Shown one piece after another: positions 1 through 9,490 of a stretch of 64,000 nucleotides of DNA (position 1 is the stretch's first letter; the number at the start of each line of letters is the position of its first letter). The position numbers and the translations under genes were made by a program. A model generated the notes under the pieces. It was not told the origin of the DNA. It did not search any database and was given only the letters and a program-made list of their open reading frames with translations. The DNA comes from Pseudomonadales bacterium (lineage in GTDB: Bacteria > Pseudomonadota > Gammaproteobacteria > Pseudomonadales > IMCC2047): contig JACKNY010000001.1 of assembly GCA_024234615.1 (NCBI GenBank), positions 648,501 to 712,500 on the forward strand, in the 5' to 3' direction.

Positions 1-2
1 AG

Positions 3-1619
3 AAAGTCGCCAACAGGAATCTGTGGATATCCATCCCCAGCCTGCTGTGCGGCTTTGCAATTTGGTTGTACTGGGGGATTATCACGGTACAGATGTTGAA
101 TCTGGGATTTCATTTTGAAAAATCAGAGTTATTTACCCTGATGGCAATTGCCGGTTTGACGGGTGCAACATTGCGGATACCCAGCAGCTTCTTTATTCGC
201 CTCTGCGGCGGACGCAATACAATTTTCTTTACGACCGCATTACTAATGATTCCGGCATTGGGTACCGGTCTTGCCTTACAGGATACCAAAACACCGCTTT
301 GGGTGTTCCAGGTGTTAGCGCTTCTCTCTGGCGTTGGTGGTGGTAATTTTGCCTCATCCATGTCAAACATCAGTTTCTTTTTCCCGAAAAAGATGCAGGG
401 TCTGGCGCTTGGTTTGAACGCAGGGTTAGGTAACTTCGGCGTAACCACCATGCAGATTCTGGTACCACTCGTTATGACCTTTGGCCTGTTTGGCGGATTA
501 GGTGGCGAGTCTATGGTATTACAAAGCTCCAGTGGTACCTTGATAGGCAAAATTTCAGCAGGTACTGAAACCTACATCCAAAATGCTGGCTTTGTCTGGT
601 TGCTGATTTTAATACCACTTGCCTTTGCCGGCTGGTTTGGTATGAATAATCTCAAGGTACAGCATGTTTCGCCGGATATCGGTAATCCCATAACCAGTTT
701 TGCGATTATTATCGGTATGTTGTCAATTGGTCTGTTTACCGCTGCAGGTGGACTCTGGCTAATTTTGCCGGCTAGCGCAAATGGTTCGGGATTTAACGTT
801 CCGAAAGAGTTGGTGTTGGTAGCGGTGGTTGCGTTGACCGTTTCTCTGTTGAAGATCATTCCGGGTGATATTAAAACCAGTTTGAACCGACAGTTTAAGA
901 TTTTTGATAATCGTCATACCTGGATAATGAGTATAATTTATACCATGACTTTTGGGTCATTTATCGGGTTTTCTGCTGCATTTCCGCTCGCAATTAAAGT
1001 TATATTTGGTTATACCCACGTTATGGGGCCGGACGGTGTCTTGGTTCACGATGCGATTAATCCGAATGGCCCAAGCGCATTGATGTATGCCTGGATGGGA
1101 CCTTTTATCGGTGCTTTGATTCGCCCTGTAGGTGGCTGGATTGCAGACAAGATGGGTGGGGCTTGGGTAACCCACATATGTTCTGCTGTTATGGTGGTGA
1201 CGGCTATCGGTGCCGGTTATTACATGAAAGCAGCCTATAATTCTGCCACACCTGAAGAATACTTTGTTCAATTCTTCCTGCTGTTTCTGGTATTATTTGC
1301 CGCTACTGGAATTGGCAACGGTTCAACCTTCCGCACTATTGCCATGGTATTTGATAAAGAGCAGGCCGGACCCGCGTTAGGTTGGACATCCGCAGTAGCT
1401 GCCTACGGTGCCTTCTACATCCCCAAAGTGTTTGGTGAGCAGATTCAAGCAACTACGCCTGAAAATGCGCTCTATGGTTTCGCCGCCTTCTATGCGCTTT
1501 GTATTTTGATCAACTGGTGGTTCTATTTGCGTAAGGATAGAAAACAAGTTTTTGTCTGCTGCCCTAATTGTAAGGAAGAATTCAGCCTAAAAAGCGATAA
1601 CGAATTCTATAACCCGTAA
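3..1619 (+). CDS. narK: NarK-type nitrate/nitrite transporter (5' truncated)
   Basis: Major facilitator protein of the nitrate/nitrite porter family, which moves nitrate in and nitrite out across the inner membrane. The reading frame is open from base 3, so the start lies outside the window; 538 residues are visible. The protein is almost wholly hydrophobic, with about twelve membrane segments. Glycine-rich stretches such as GVGGGNFASSMSNISFFFP and NAGLGNFGV match the nitrate-signature segments of NarK/NasA proteins. It precedes narG on the same strand with a 122-base gap, as expected for a supplier of nitrate to the reductase. Oddity: the soluble C-terminal tail carries a CCPNC motif, which is not typical of the family. 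The narK call is family-level; NarK1/NarK2 subtype is not resolved. Confidence 0.9.
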   Translation, partial: KVANRNLWISIPSLLCGFAIWLYWGIITVQMLNLGFHFEKSELFTLMAIAGLTGATLRIPSSFFIRLCGGRNTIFFTTALLMIPALGTGLALQDTKTPLWVFQVLALLSGVGGGNFASSMSNISFFFPKKMQGLALGLNAGLGNFGVTTMQILVPLVMTFGLFGGLGGESMVLQSSSGTLIGKISAGTETYIQNAGFVWLLILIPLAFAGWFGMNNLKVQHVSPDIGNPITSFAIIIGMLSIGLFTAAGGLWLILPASANGSGFNVPKELVLVAVVALTVSLLKIIPGDIKTSLNRQFKIFDNRHTWIMSIIYTMTFGSFIGFSAAFPLAIKVIFGYTHVMGPDGVLVHDAINPNGPSALMYAWMGPFIGALIRPVGGWIADKMGGAWVTHICSAVMVVTAIGAGYYMKAAYNSATPEEYFVQFFLLFLVLFAATGIGNGSTFRTIAMVFDKEQAGPALGWTSAVAAYGAFYIPKVFGEQIQATTPENALYGFAAFYALCILINWWFYLRKDRKQVFVCCPNCKEEFSLKSDNEFYNP

Positions 1620-1639
1620 ATTCTTGAAGTAAAAACAGC

Positions 1640-1671
1640 TCGTCCGATGGCGGAATGATAGCGTCGGACGA
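1640..1671 (+). other. Inverted repeat between narK and narG
   Basis: TCGTCCGA (1640-1647) and TCGGACGA (1664-1671) form a perfect 8-bp stem, extendable by a G-U and a G-C pair. No T-run follows, so it is not a classical terminator. It could protect or process the narK-narG transcript. The remainder of the gap shows no FNR-type or other convincing operator. Confidence 0.5.
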
Positions 1672-1741
1672 ATTGTTGAAAATGTAAGTGAGTGTGAGGA
1701 GAGTATCCTCTTTAAATAAGCGTTAAGTAGAGATTTAAGTT

Positions 1742-4700
1742 ATGAGTCACTTTCTTGATAGATTGCAGTTTTTTAAGAAAAAGCAGGGTGAGTTTGCCGA
1801 TGGTCATGGCGACGTCACCAATGAAAGCCGGGAGTGGGAAAACAGCTATCGGCAGCGTTGGCAGCACGATAAAATCGTGCGTTCGACGCACGGGGTTAAC
1901 TGTACCGGCTCCTGTAGTTGGAAAATTTATGTTAAAAACGGGCTGATTACCTGGGAAACTCAGCAGACTGATTACCCCCGTACCCGTAATGATCTACCCA
2001 ACCACGAACCACGCGGCTGTCCCCGTGGTGCCAGCTATTCCTGGTACATCTACAGTGCTAACCGTCTGCGTTATCCGATGGTACGTAAGCCACTGTTAAA
2101 ACTTTGGCGAGAAGCGCGTCGAGCATATTCAAATCCAGTTGAAGCTTGGGGCTCCATTGTTGAAGATTCAGCGAAAGCGACTTCTTATAAATCGAAACGC
2201 GGTCTCGGTGGTTTTATTCGCTCATCCTGGGATGAGGTCAACGAAATTATCGCGGCGGCGAATGTTTATACCACCAAAACTTTTGGCCCTGACCGTGTGG
2301 TTGGCTTTTCACCAATCCCAGCAATGTCGATGGTTTCCTATGCTGCCGGCTCACGCTATCTGTCGTTGATAGGCGGCGTCTGTATGAGCTTCTACGACTG
2401 GTACTGTGACTTGCCTCCGTCATCACCGATGGTCTGGGGCGAGCAAACTGATGTACCGGAATCAGCCGATTGGTATAACTCAAATTACATCATTGCCTGG
2501 GGTTCTAACGTACCGCAAACGCGCACACCGGACGCTCACTTCTTTACTGAAGTTCGCTATAAGGGCGCGAAAACAGTTTCCGTAACGCCGGATTATTCGG
2601 AAGTGGCCAAGCTTACCGATCTATGGCTCAACCCTAAGCAGGGTACGGACGCGGCATTAGGTATGGCATTCGGCCATGTGATTCTCAAAGAATTCCACCT
2701 GGAAAACCCGAGTGAATACTTTACTGATTATGTACGTCGTTATTCTGACATGCCGATGCTGGTGTTACTGGAAGAACATGAAAACGGTACGCTGAAACCG
2801 ACCCGTTTTATCCGTGCTTCAGATTTGGCGGATAACCTCGGCCAGGAGAACAACCCGGAATGGAAAACCATCGCCTATGATGAAACCAGCGGCGATTTAG
2901 TTTCACCGCTCGGCTCGATTGGTTATCGCTGGGGTGAAGCGGGCAAGTGGAATATCGAAGCCCGTGAAGGTAAAGAGGGTAAAGACACCCAGTTACAGCT
3001 ATCCCTGATTGATGGTGAAGCAAATACTGTTTCCGTATCCTTCCCGCATTTTGCGGCGGATCAAAGTAACGAATACTGGAATTACTGCGAACATGACGAA
3101 GTGCTGCCACGTAATGTCCCGGCGCGCGAGATACAGCTGGCTGACGGCACTAGCGTTAAGGTTGCCACGGTATTCGACTTAACCATCGCTAACTATGGTA
3201 TTGATCGTGGTTTGGGTGGTGGTAATGTCGCATCCAGCTATGACGACCTGATTCCCTTTACTCCTGCTTGGCAGGAAAACATTACTGGTGTATCGCGAGA
3301 AAAAGTCATTCAGGTAGCGCGTGAGTTTGCTGATAATGCGAACAAGACCAAGGGTCGCTCCATGATTATTGTGGGCGCGGCGATGAACCACTGGTACCAC
3401 ATGGATATGAACTACCGTGGCTTGATCAACATGTTGATCATGTGTGGTTGCGTTGGTCAAACCGGCGGTGGCTGGGCGCACTATGTGGGTCAGGAAAAAC
3501 TCCGTCCGCAAACTGGCTGGACGCCACTGGCCTTTGCCTTGGATTGGCATCGACCACCACGTCATATGAATTCCACGTCTTTCTTTTATAACCACAGCTC
3601 GCAGTGGCGCCATGAGAAGGTCAATATTCATGAAGTGCTGTCGCCGATGGTGGATAAGTCACAGTATCCCGAAGCGATGCTGGACTACAACATTAAGTCA
3701 GAACGCTTAGGCTGGTTGCCGAGCGCGCCCCAGCTGAACAAAAACCCGCTGCAGATTACTCGTGATGCAGAAGCCGCAGGCAAAGACCCTAAAGAGTATT
3801 TGGTTGAACAGCTGAAAAGCGGTGGAATTCGCTTTTCAGCAGAGCAACCCGACAGCCCGGAAAACTTCCCGCGCAATATGTTTATCTGGCGTTCTAACCT
3901 GTTGGGTTCCTCCGGTAAAGGGCATGAATATATGCTCAAATATTTGCTGGGCACCAACAACGGTGTCATGAATGACGATAACGGCAAGAGCGGTGGCATT
4001 ATTCCTAAGGAAGCTGAATGGGTTGCCGATGGCGCCACCGGAAAACTGGATTTGGTAACGACTTTAGATTTCCGTATGTCATCCACCTGTCTGTATTCCG
4101 ATATCGTGTTGCCGACGGCGACTTGGTACGAAAAAGACGACCTGAATACTTCGGACATGCATCCCTTCATTCACCCGCTGTCCAAAGCGGCAGATCCGGC
4201 CTGGGAAGCCCGTTCGGATTGGGATATTTACAAGGGTATTGCCAAGAAGTTCTCTGAAATTGCAGAGGGTAACTTAGGCATAGAGAAAGACATCGTGACG
4301 ATTCCGATGCAGCACGATACGCCCGGAGAATTAGCACAGGCGATTGACGTGCTGGATTGGAAAAAAGGTGAATGTGACCTGATTCCCGGTAAAACTGCAC
4401 CGAATATGGTAGTGGTAGAGCGGGATTATCCGAACACCTATAAGAAGTTCACCTCAGTTGGCCCGTTACTCGAATCAGCCGGTAACGGTGGTAAAGGGAT
4501 TGGCTGGAATACGGACGAAGAAGTCGAGTTCCTACGCGACCTAAACTATCGCGTGACCGAAGAGGGCGTTAGTAAAGGTCAGCCGCGCATTGAAAGTGCG
4601 ATTGACGCGGCGGAAATGATCTTAACCCTGGCCCCGGAAACCAATGGTAATGTTGCCGTTAAAGCCTGGGATGCGTTGGGTAAAATCACTGGCCGAGATC

Positions 4701-5521
4701 ACAAACATTTGGCTGAACCTAAGCACGAAGAGAAAATTCGCTTCCGTGATATTCAGGCGCAGCCACGTAAAATTATTTCTTCGCCCACCTGGTCTGGTCT
4801 GGAAGATGAGCATGTCAGCTATAACGCTGGCTATACCAACGTGCATGAGTATATACCCTGGCGCACCATCACAGGTCGTCAGCAGTTCTATCAGGATCAC
4901 CAATGGATGCAGGCTTTTGGCGAGCAGATGATTTCCTACCGTCCGCCGGTGAATACCAAAACCATTGATCAGGTGAAGGGCAAAAAATCCAACGGTAATA
5001 AAGAGATTGTGCTGAACTGGATTACCCCGCACCAAAAATGGGGTATTCACAGCACCTACTCGGACAACCTGTTAATGCTGACCTTGAACCGTGGTGGTCC
5101 GATTATCTGGGTATCAGAAGTAGATGCCAAGAAAGCGGACCTGGAAGATAACGATTGGGTTGAAGTATTTAACGCCAATGGTGCGATTACCTGTCGTGTG
5201 GTGGTGAGCCAACGTGTCAATGAAGGTATGACGCTCATGTATCACGCGCAGGAAAGAATCGTTAACGTACCGGGTTCAGAAACTACCGGTACCCGTGGCG
5301 GACATCATAACTCAGTGACTCGTGTCATCATGAAGCCAACCCATATGATTGGTGGTTATGCGCAGCAATCCTACGGTTTTAATTATTATGGCACCGTAGG
5401 CTGTAACCGCGATGAGTTTGTAGTGATACGCAAAATGAACAAGGTGGATTGGCTGGATGAAACTGAGACCGGCGGTCTCGGCGGAGATGCTTTGCCCCAA
5501 CCACTTCCTCAAGATGTTTAA
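1742..5521 (+). CDS. narG: Respiratory nitrate reductase alpha subunit
   Basis: Catalytic subunit of membrane-bound nitrate reductase. It reduces nitrate to nitrite at a Mo-bis-MGD centre on the cytoplasmic side. The 1259 residues are close to the usual ~1250. The N-terminus has the FS0 [4Fe-4S] ligand set His50, Cys54, Cys58 and Cys93; a His first ligand is typical of NarG. A WYCDLPP segment carries the Asp that ligates Mo in this family. There is no twin-arginine signal, consistent with a cytoplasm-facing enzyme. It is followed after 12 bases by narH, then narJ and narI, in the standard order. The start ATG is preceded by a weak ribosome site. Confidence 0.98.
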   Translation: MSHFLDRLQFFKKKQGEFADGHGDVTNESREWENSYRQRWQHDKIVRSTHGVNCTGSCSWKIYVKNGLITWETQQTDYPRTRNDLPNHEPRGCPRGASYSWYIYSANRLRYPMVRKPLLKLWREARRAYSNPVEAWGSIVEDSAKATSYKSKRGLGGFIRSSWDEVNEIIAAANVYTTKTFGPDRVVGFSPIPAMSMVSYAAGSRYLSLIGGVCMSFYDWYCDLPPSSPMVWGEQTDVPESADWYNSNYIIAWGSNVPQTRTPDAHFFTEVRYKGAKTVSVTPDYSEVAKLTDLWLNPKQGTDAALGMAFGHVILKEFHLENPSEYFTDYVRRYSDMPMLVLLEEHENGTLKPTRFIRASDLADNLGQENNPEWKTIAYDETSGDLVSPLGSIGYRWGEAGKWNIEAREGKEGKDTQLQLSLIDGEANTVSVSFPHFAADQSNEYWNYCEHDEVLPRNVPAREIQLADGTSVKVATVFDLTIANYGIDRGLGGGNVASSYDDLIPFTPAWQENITGVSREKVIQVAREFADNANKTKGRSMIIVGAAMNHWYHMDMNYRGLINMLIMCGCVGQTGGGWAHYVGQEKLRPQTGWTPLAFALDWHRPPRHMNSTSFFYNHSSQWRHEKVNIHEVLSPMVDKSQYPEAMLDYNIKSERLGWLPSAPQLNKNPLQITRDAEAAGKDPKEYLVEQLKSGGIRFSAEQPDSPENFPRNMFIWRSNLLGSSGKGHEYMLKYLLGTNNGVMNDDNGKSGGIIPKEAEWVADGATGKLDLVTTLDFRMSSTCLYSDIVLPTATWYEKDDLNTSDMHPFIHPLSKAADPAWEARSDWDIYKGIAKKFSEIAEGNLGIEKDIVTIPMQHDTPGELAQAIDVLDWKKGECDLIPGKTAPNMVVVERDYPNTYKKFTSVGPLLESAGNGGKGIGWNTDEEVEFLRDLNYRVTEEGVSKGQPRIESAIDAAEMILTLAPETNGNVAVKAWDALGKITGRDHKHLAEPKHEEKIRFRDIQAQPRKIISSPTWSGLEDEHVSYNAGYTNVHEYIPWRTITGRQQFYQDHQWMQAFGEQMISYRPPVNTKTIDQVKGKKSNGNKEIVLNWITPHQKWGIHSTYSDNLLMLTLNRGGPIIWVSEVDAKKADLEDNDWVEVFNANGAITCRVVVSQRVNEGMTLMYHAQERIVNVPGSETTGTRGGHHNSVTRVIMKPTHMIGGYAQQSYGFNYYGTVGCNRDEFVVIRKMNKVDWLDETETGGLGGDALPQPLPQDV

Positions 5522-5533
5522 GGAGATTCGATA

Positions 5534-7072
5534 GTGAAAATTCGTTCTCAAATAGGAATGGTATTAAACCTCGATAAATGTATCGGCTGTCATACCTGTT
5601 CTATTACCTGTAAAAACGTGTGGACCTCTCGCGAAGGGATGGAATACGCCTGGTTTAATAACGTTGAAACCAAACCCGGTATCGGTTACCCGAAAGAGTG
5701 GGAAAACCAGGACAAATGGAATGGTGGCTGGGTACGCAATAAAGACGGTTCTATTAATCCGAAAATTGGTGGTAAATACCGCGTGTTGGCGAATATATTC
5801 GCTAACCCTGACTTGCCTGAAATTGATGATTATTACGAACCCTTTGATTTTGATTATCAGAACCTGCATACCGCACCAGAGCAAAAGCATCAGCCGGTCG
5901 CTCGTCCACGCTCGCTGATTTCCGGTAAGCGTATGCAGAAGATCGAGTGGGGTCCGAACTGGGAAGAAATCCTGGGTACGGAGTTTTCCAAACGCAGCAA
6001 AGATAAGAACTTTGATAATATCCAGAAGGAAATTTACGGCCAGTTCGAAAATACCTTCATGATGTATCTGCCACGCTTATGTGAGCACTGTCTGAACCCG
6101 GCTTGTGTGGCGTCCTGCCCCAGTGGTGCGATTTACAAGCGTGAAGAAGACGGTATCGTGCTGATCGACCAGGAGAAGTGTCGCGGTTGGCGTATGTGTA
6201 TTTCCGGTTGCCCCTACAAGAAAATCTATTTCAACTGGAAGTCAGGTAAATCTGAAAAATGTATTTTCTGCTACCCGCGCATCGAATCTGGTATGCCGAC
6301 GGTTTGTTCGGAAACCTGTGTAGGTCGCATCCGTTATTTGGGTGTGCTGCTTTATGATGCGGATCGTATCAAAGAAGTGGCGAGCGCACCTGCGGAGCAG
6401 GATCTCTACGAAAAGCAGTTGGAAATTTTCCTTGATCCGTTTGATCCGGAAGTTATCAAACAAGCAAGAGCTGATGGTATTCCCGATTCCGTGATGGATG
6501 CCGCACGCCAATCACCAGTCTACAAAATGGCGGTGGATTGGAAGTTAGCATTACCACTGCACCCGGAATATCGCACCTTGCCAATGGTTTGGTACGTTCC
6601 ACCACTGTCACCGATTCAGCATGCTGCAGATGCGGGCCATGTCGGCATGAACGGTATTATTCCGGATGTGGATTCCTTGCGTATCCCGGTGAGATATCTG
6701 GCTAACCTGCTAACGGCGGGTGACGAAAAGCCCGTCAAATTGGCACTCAAGCGATTGCTGGCAATGCGAGCCTACAAGCGTGCACAAATTGTTGAACACG
6801 CTGATGATCAGGCGGTGTTGGAAGAAGTTGGCTTAACCAGTTTGCAAGTTGAAGAGATGTATCGCTACCTGGCAATTGCCAACTATGAAGATCGTTATGT
6901 CATTCCTTCGGCACACCGTGAAGATGCATTGGTTGAAGCCTACGCAGAACGCGGTGGCTGTGGCTTTACCTTCGGTAACGGCTGCTCGACAGGTAAGAGT
7001 GATATCAACATGTTTGGCGCCGCTAAAGCCAATCGACGCGATATTATCGATACCGTTCAGGTCTGGGAGTAA
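5534..7072 (+). CDS. narH: Nitrate reductase beta (Fe-S) subunit
   Basis: Electron-transfer subunit of nitrate reductase, relaying electrons from NarI haems to NarG through four Fe-S clusters. Four cysteine groups are visible: Cys16/19/22/26 (CIGCHTC...C), CEHCLNPACVASCP, CRGWRMCISGCP and CIFCYP...CSETC. The Trp in CRGWRMC replaces a Cys and marks the [3Fe-4S] cluster known from NarH. It has 512 residues, the usual length. An AGGAG site lies just before the GTG start. narJ follows 6 bases after the stop. Confidence 0.98.
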   Translation: MKIRSQIGMVLNLDKCIGCHTCSITCKNVWTSREGMEYAWFNNVETKPGIGYPKEWENQDKWNGGWVRNKDGSINPKIGGKYRVLANIFANPDLPEIDDYYEPFDFDYQNLHTAPEQKHQPVARPRSLISGKRMQKIEWGPNWEEILGTEFSKRSKDKNFDNIQKEIYGQFENTFMMYLPRLCEHCLNPACVASCPSGAIYKREEDGIVLIDQEKCRGWRMCISGCPYKKIYFNWKSGKSEKCIFCYPRIESGMPTVCSETCVGRIRYLGVLLYDADRIKEVASAPAEQDLYEKQLEIFLDPFDPEVIKQARADGIPDSVMDAARQSPVYKMAVDWKLALPLHPEYRTLPMVWYVPPLSPIQHAADAGHVGMNGIIPDVDSLRIPVRYLANLLTAGDEKPVKLALKRLLAMRAYKRAQIVEHADDQAVLEEVGLTSLQVEEMYRYLAIANYEDRYVIPSAHREDALVEAYAERGGCGFTFGNGCSTGKSDINMFGAAKANRRDIIDTVQVWE

Positions 7073-7078
7073 TACAGC

Positions 7079-7816
7079 ATGCAGATATTAAAAGTTATCT
7101 CAAGGCTGATGAGCTATCCCAGTGCGGACTTGCTGGCTCATGCCGATGAGCTGACGGCGGCGATAGCAACGGCGAAAGAAATTTCGCCGTCAATGCGCAG
7201 CCAACTCAATGAGCTGGTGGCATTTCTGTGCGGACAAGAACTGATGGATGCACAGGAATGCTACGTCGGTCTGTTTGATCGTGGCCGGGCATTATCGCTG
7301 TTGTTATTCGAACACGTTCATGGGGAATCGCGGGATCGTGGTCAAGCCATGGTTGATCTCATGGGGTTGTATCAAGAGCAAGGGTTCAATATCAGCGTTA
7401 AGGAACTACCGGATTACATTCCACTATATCTGGAGTTTTTAGCCCAAGGCGATGAGATGGATGCCCGCGAAGGTTTGGCGGATGTTCATCATATTCTGGC
7501 GATGCTGAGTGCAAGGTTGCAGGAAAGAGAAAGTCCGTACCACTGTCTGTTTGATGCACTACTGATGATTGCTGGTGTGAAGCTCGACCTCCAGCCAATG
7601 CTGGAAAAGGCGGCGAATGAATCGAGAGATGATACGCCGGAGGCCTTGGATAAAGTTTGGGAGGAGGAAGCCATTACCTTTGGTATGGGTGACAATCAAC
7701 AGCCTTGCCCATCCCAGAATCCACGGCCTTTTGCAGCCAAAGAGAATCTTGCGGAGCCGGTGCATTGGGTTAAGGACGCCTCGCAGCGGCCTAACACAAG
7801 CACCCATCCATTGTAA
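7079..7816 (+). CDS. narJ: Nitrate reductase assembly chaperone NarJ
   Basis: Cytoplasmic TorD/NarJ-family chaperone that binds apo-NarG and helps Mo cofactor insertion and attachment to NarI. It is not part of the final enzyme. The sequence is all-helical in character with the family segment ELPDYIPLYLEFLA. The 245 residues are typical, and the last ~40 are polar and low in conservation. It lies between narH (6 bases upstream) and narI (27 bases downstream), so the assignment rests on both sequence and order. Confidence 0.96.
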   Translation: MQILKVISRLMSYPSADLLAHADELTAAIATAKEISPSMRSQLNELVAFLCGQELMDAQECYVGLFDRGRALSLLLFEHVHGESRDRGQAMVDLMGLYQEQGFNISVKELPDYIPLYLEFLAQGDEMDAREGLADVHHILAMLSARLQERESPYHCLFDALLMIAGVKLDLQPMLEKAANESRDDTPEALDKVWEEEAITFGMGDNQQPCPSQNPRPFAAKENLAEPVHWVKDASQRPNTSTHPL

Positions 7817-7843
7817 TTTGCCAGTAGATGTTGGAGATAAGCT

Positions 7844-8527
7844 ATGAGTTACTTTAATACATTATTATTCGGTCTCTATCCGTATATAGCGCTGCTGGTC
7901 TGCTTGGTCGGTAGCTGGATACGCTTTGACCGTGAGCAGTACACCTGGAAGGCGGGTTCGAGCCAGATGCTAAACAACAAAAACTTTCGTCTTGCCAATA
8001 ACCTGTTTCATGTCGGTGTGATATTCGTACTGATGGGGCACTTCGTTGGTTTGTTGACGCCTGAATCTGTTTATCACTATGTGATCTCTACGCCAGCGAA
8101 ACAAATGTTGGCGATGATATCCGGTGGCGTATTCGGTTTTCTGGCGTTGATCGGTATGACTATGCTGATCAAGCGACGTTTAACAGATGATCGCGTACGT
8201 GCCAATAGTAGCAAATCAGACATTATGATTTTGCTTCTGCTTTATGCCCAGCTGATACTGGGGCTTTGTACAATTATTGCGTCAAGTCAACACATGGACG
8301 GTTCCGTGATGTTACTGTTGGGCACTTGGGCACAGAGTGTTGTTACCTTCCAGCCGGTTGAAGCAGCAGCAGCGATAGCTAACGTGCATATCATCTATAA
8401 GTTACACGTGTTACTTGGCTTAACGCTCTTTGTCGTCTTTCCATTTACGCGGATGGTTCACGTCATCAGTGCACCAATCTGGTACTTGGGACGTAATTAC
8501 CAACTGGTAAGACAAAAAGTATTTTAG
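7844..8527 (+). CDS. narI: Nitrate reductase gamma subunit (cytochrome b)
   Basis: Inner-membrane dihaem cytochrome b that oxidises quinol and passes electrons to NarH. It has about five membrane helices in 227 residues. The haem-ligating histidines of the family are present: His56 and His66 in the second helix, and His188 and His206 in the last helices, close to positions 56, 66, 187 and 205 of the E. coli protein. It is the last subunit gene of narGHJI; a terminator-like hairpin follows. Confidence 0.97.
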   Translation: MSYFNTLLFGLYPYIALLVCLVGSWIRFDREQYTWKAGSSQMLNNKNFRLANNLFHVGVIFVLMGHFVGLLTPESVYHYVISTPAKQMLAMISGGVFGFLALIGMTMLIKRRLTDDRVRANSSKSDIMILLLLYAQLILGLCTIIASSQHMDGSVMLLLGTWAQSVVTFQPVEAAAAIANVHIIYKLHVLLGLTLFVVFPFTRMVHVISAPIWYLGRNYQLVRQKVF

Positions 8528-8591
8528 AACTGTTTTAGCGTTTAATGTCGGATCTGACCAACTAGTCGGTCGTTCCGGTGGAATAAAACAG

Positions 8592-8622
8592 AAGCCCCGC
8601 GGTTAAAGCTGCGGGGTTTTTT
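8592..8622 (+). terminator. Intrinsic terminator after narI
   Basis: CCCCGC (8595-8600) pairs with GCGGGG (8611-8616). The stem can be extended inward by G-U and G-C pairs and outward by A-T pairs, and a run of six T follows. It ends only a few bases before the ribosome site (AAGGTGA, 8623-8629) of the next gene. It may therefore attenuate readthrough into ppiC-ubiTUV rather than simply end the operon. Confidence 0.85.
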
Positions 8623-8634
8623 AAGGTGAAGACT

Positions 8635-9459
8635 ATGTCAAATTCTGCATTGAATACACAGGCGATAGAAAAGGATTTGCCAAATATTATCGTCAACGGC
8701 GCAACCATTTCAAAAGAAACATTAGCGTTGGAATTACAGTATCACCCTGCTGCAAGCGCGGAAGAAGCAATTACTAAAGCGGCTCAAGCCCTGATCATTC
8801 AGGAGTTATTTGTGCAGGAAGCCGTAGCACAAGGGTTGGACCAGGAACTCAAACCATTTGAGAGTGAAACCAAGAGCGAAGCATTGATACGCTCTTTGAT
8901 TGAAGCCGAAGTTGAAGCGCCGCAAACGGATGAAATCAGCTGTCGCCGCTATTTTGAACAAAACCGGGAGCGCTTTCGTAGCCCTGATCTTGTTGAGGCG
9001 TGTCATATTTTACTGGCTGCTGATCCGCAGGACCCGCAAGCACGTGATTCTGCTAAAATTCAAGCTGAAGAATTATTGGCCGTTTTACAGCAGGATTCCA
9101 GTCAGTTCACGGCCTTGGTCAAGCAGTATTCGGATTGTCCCTCGAAAGAAACGGATGGCAACTTGGGACAGCTCAGTAAAGGTCAAACAACACCAGAATT
9201 TGAACGCCAGCTGTTTATGCTCGATCCCGGGTTGGCCGCTCATGTAATCGAATCCCGTTATGGTTATCATGTGGTCCGGGTAGACCGTAAAATCTCTGGT
9301 GATCCACTGCCTTTTGAGCAAGTGAGAGAAAAAATAGTGAGTTATCTAACCGAGCAGGGTAACCGGCGGGCAGTGCGGCAGTATATCCATGGCTTGATGG
9401 AAAAGGCGACTATCGAAGGTATTGATATCGACGAAATCAATTCACCGTTGACGCATTGA
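8635..9459 (+). CDS. Parvulin-type peptidyl-prolyl isomerase
   Basis: Rotamase of the PpiC/SurA family. Residues ~120-215 form the parvulin domain, with the typical runs ACHILL, SDCPSKETDGNLGQLSKGQ and SRYGYHVVRVD. The ~110 N-terminal residues form a helical SurA_N-like region. No signal peptide or membrane segment is seen, so it is probably cytoplasmic. ATG 8635 is chosen because AAGGTGA sits 5 bases before it; GTG 8626 is possible. A PpiC homologue commonly follows narI in pseudomonads and relatives, where a role in nitrate reductase maturation is suspected but, as far as I know, unproven. Confidence 0.9.
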   Translation: MSNSALNTQAIEKDLPNIIVNGATISKETLALELQYHPAASAEEAITKAAQALIIQELFVQEAVAQGLDQELKPFESETKSEALIRSLIEAEVEAPQTDEISCRRYFEQNRERFRSPDLVEACHILLAADPQDPQARDSAKIQAEELLAVLQQDSSQFTALVKQYSDCPSKETDGNLGQLSKGQTTPEFERQLFMLDPGLAAHVIESRYGYHVVRVDRKISGDPLPFEQVREKIVSYLTEQGNRRAVRQYIHGLMEKATIEGIDIDEINSPLTH

Positions 9460-9490
9460 AGCACACAGTACAAGAACACCGGAGTGAAAT

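Noticed and set aside
8556..8571. Imperfect palindrome GACC...GGTC after narI
   Set aside because: Short with a central mismatch and no downstream gene start; not separable from chance.
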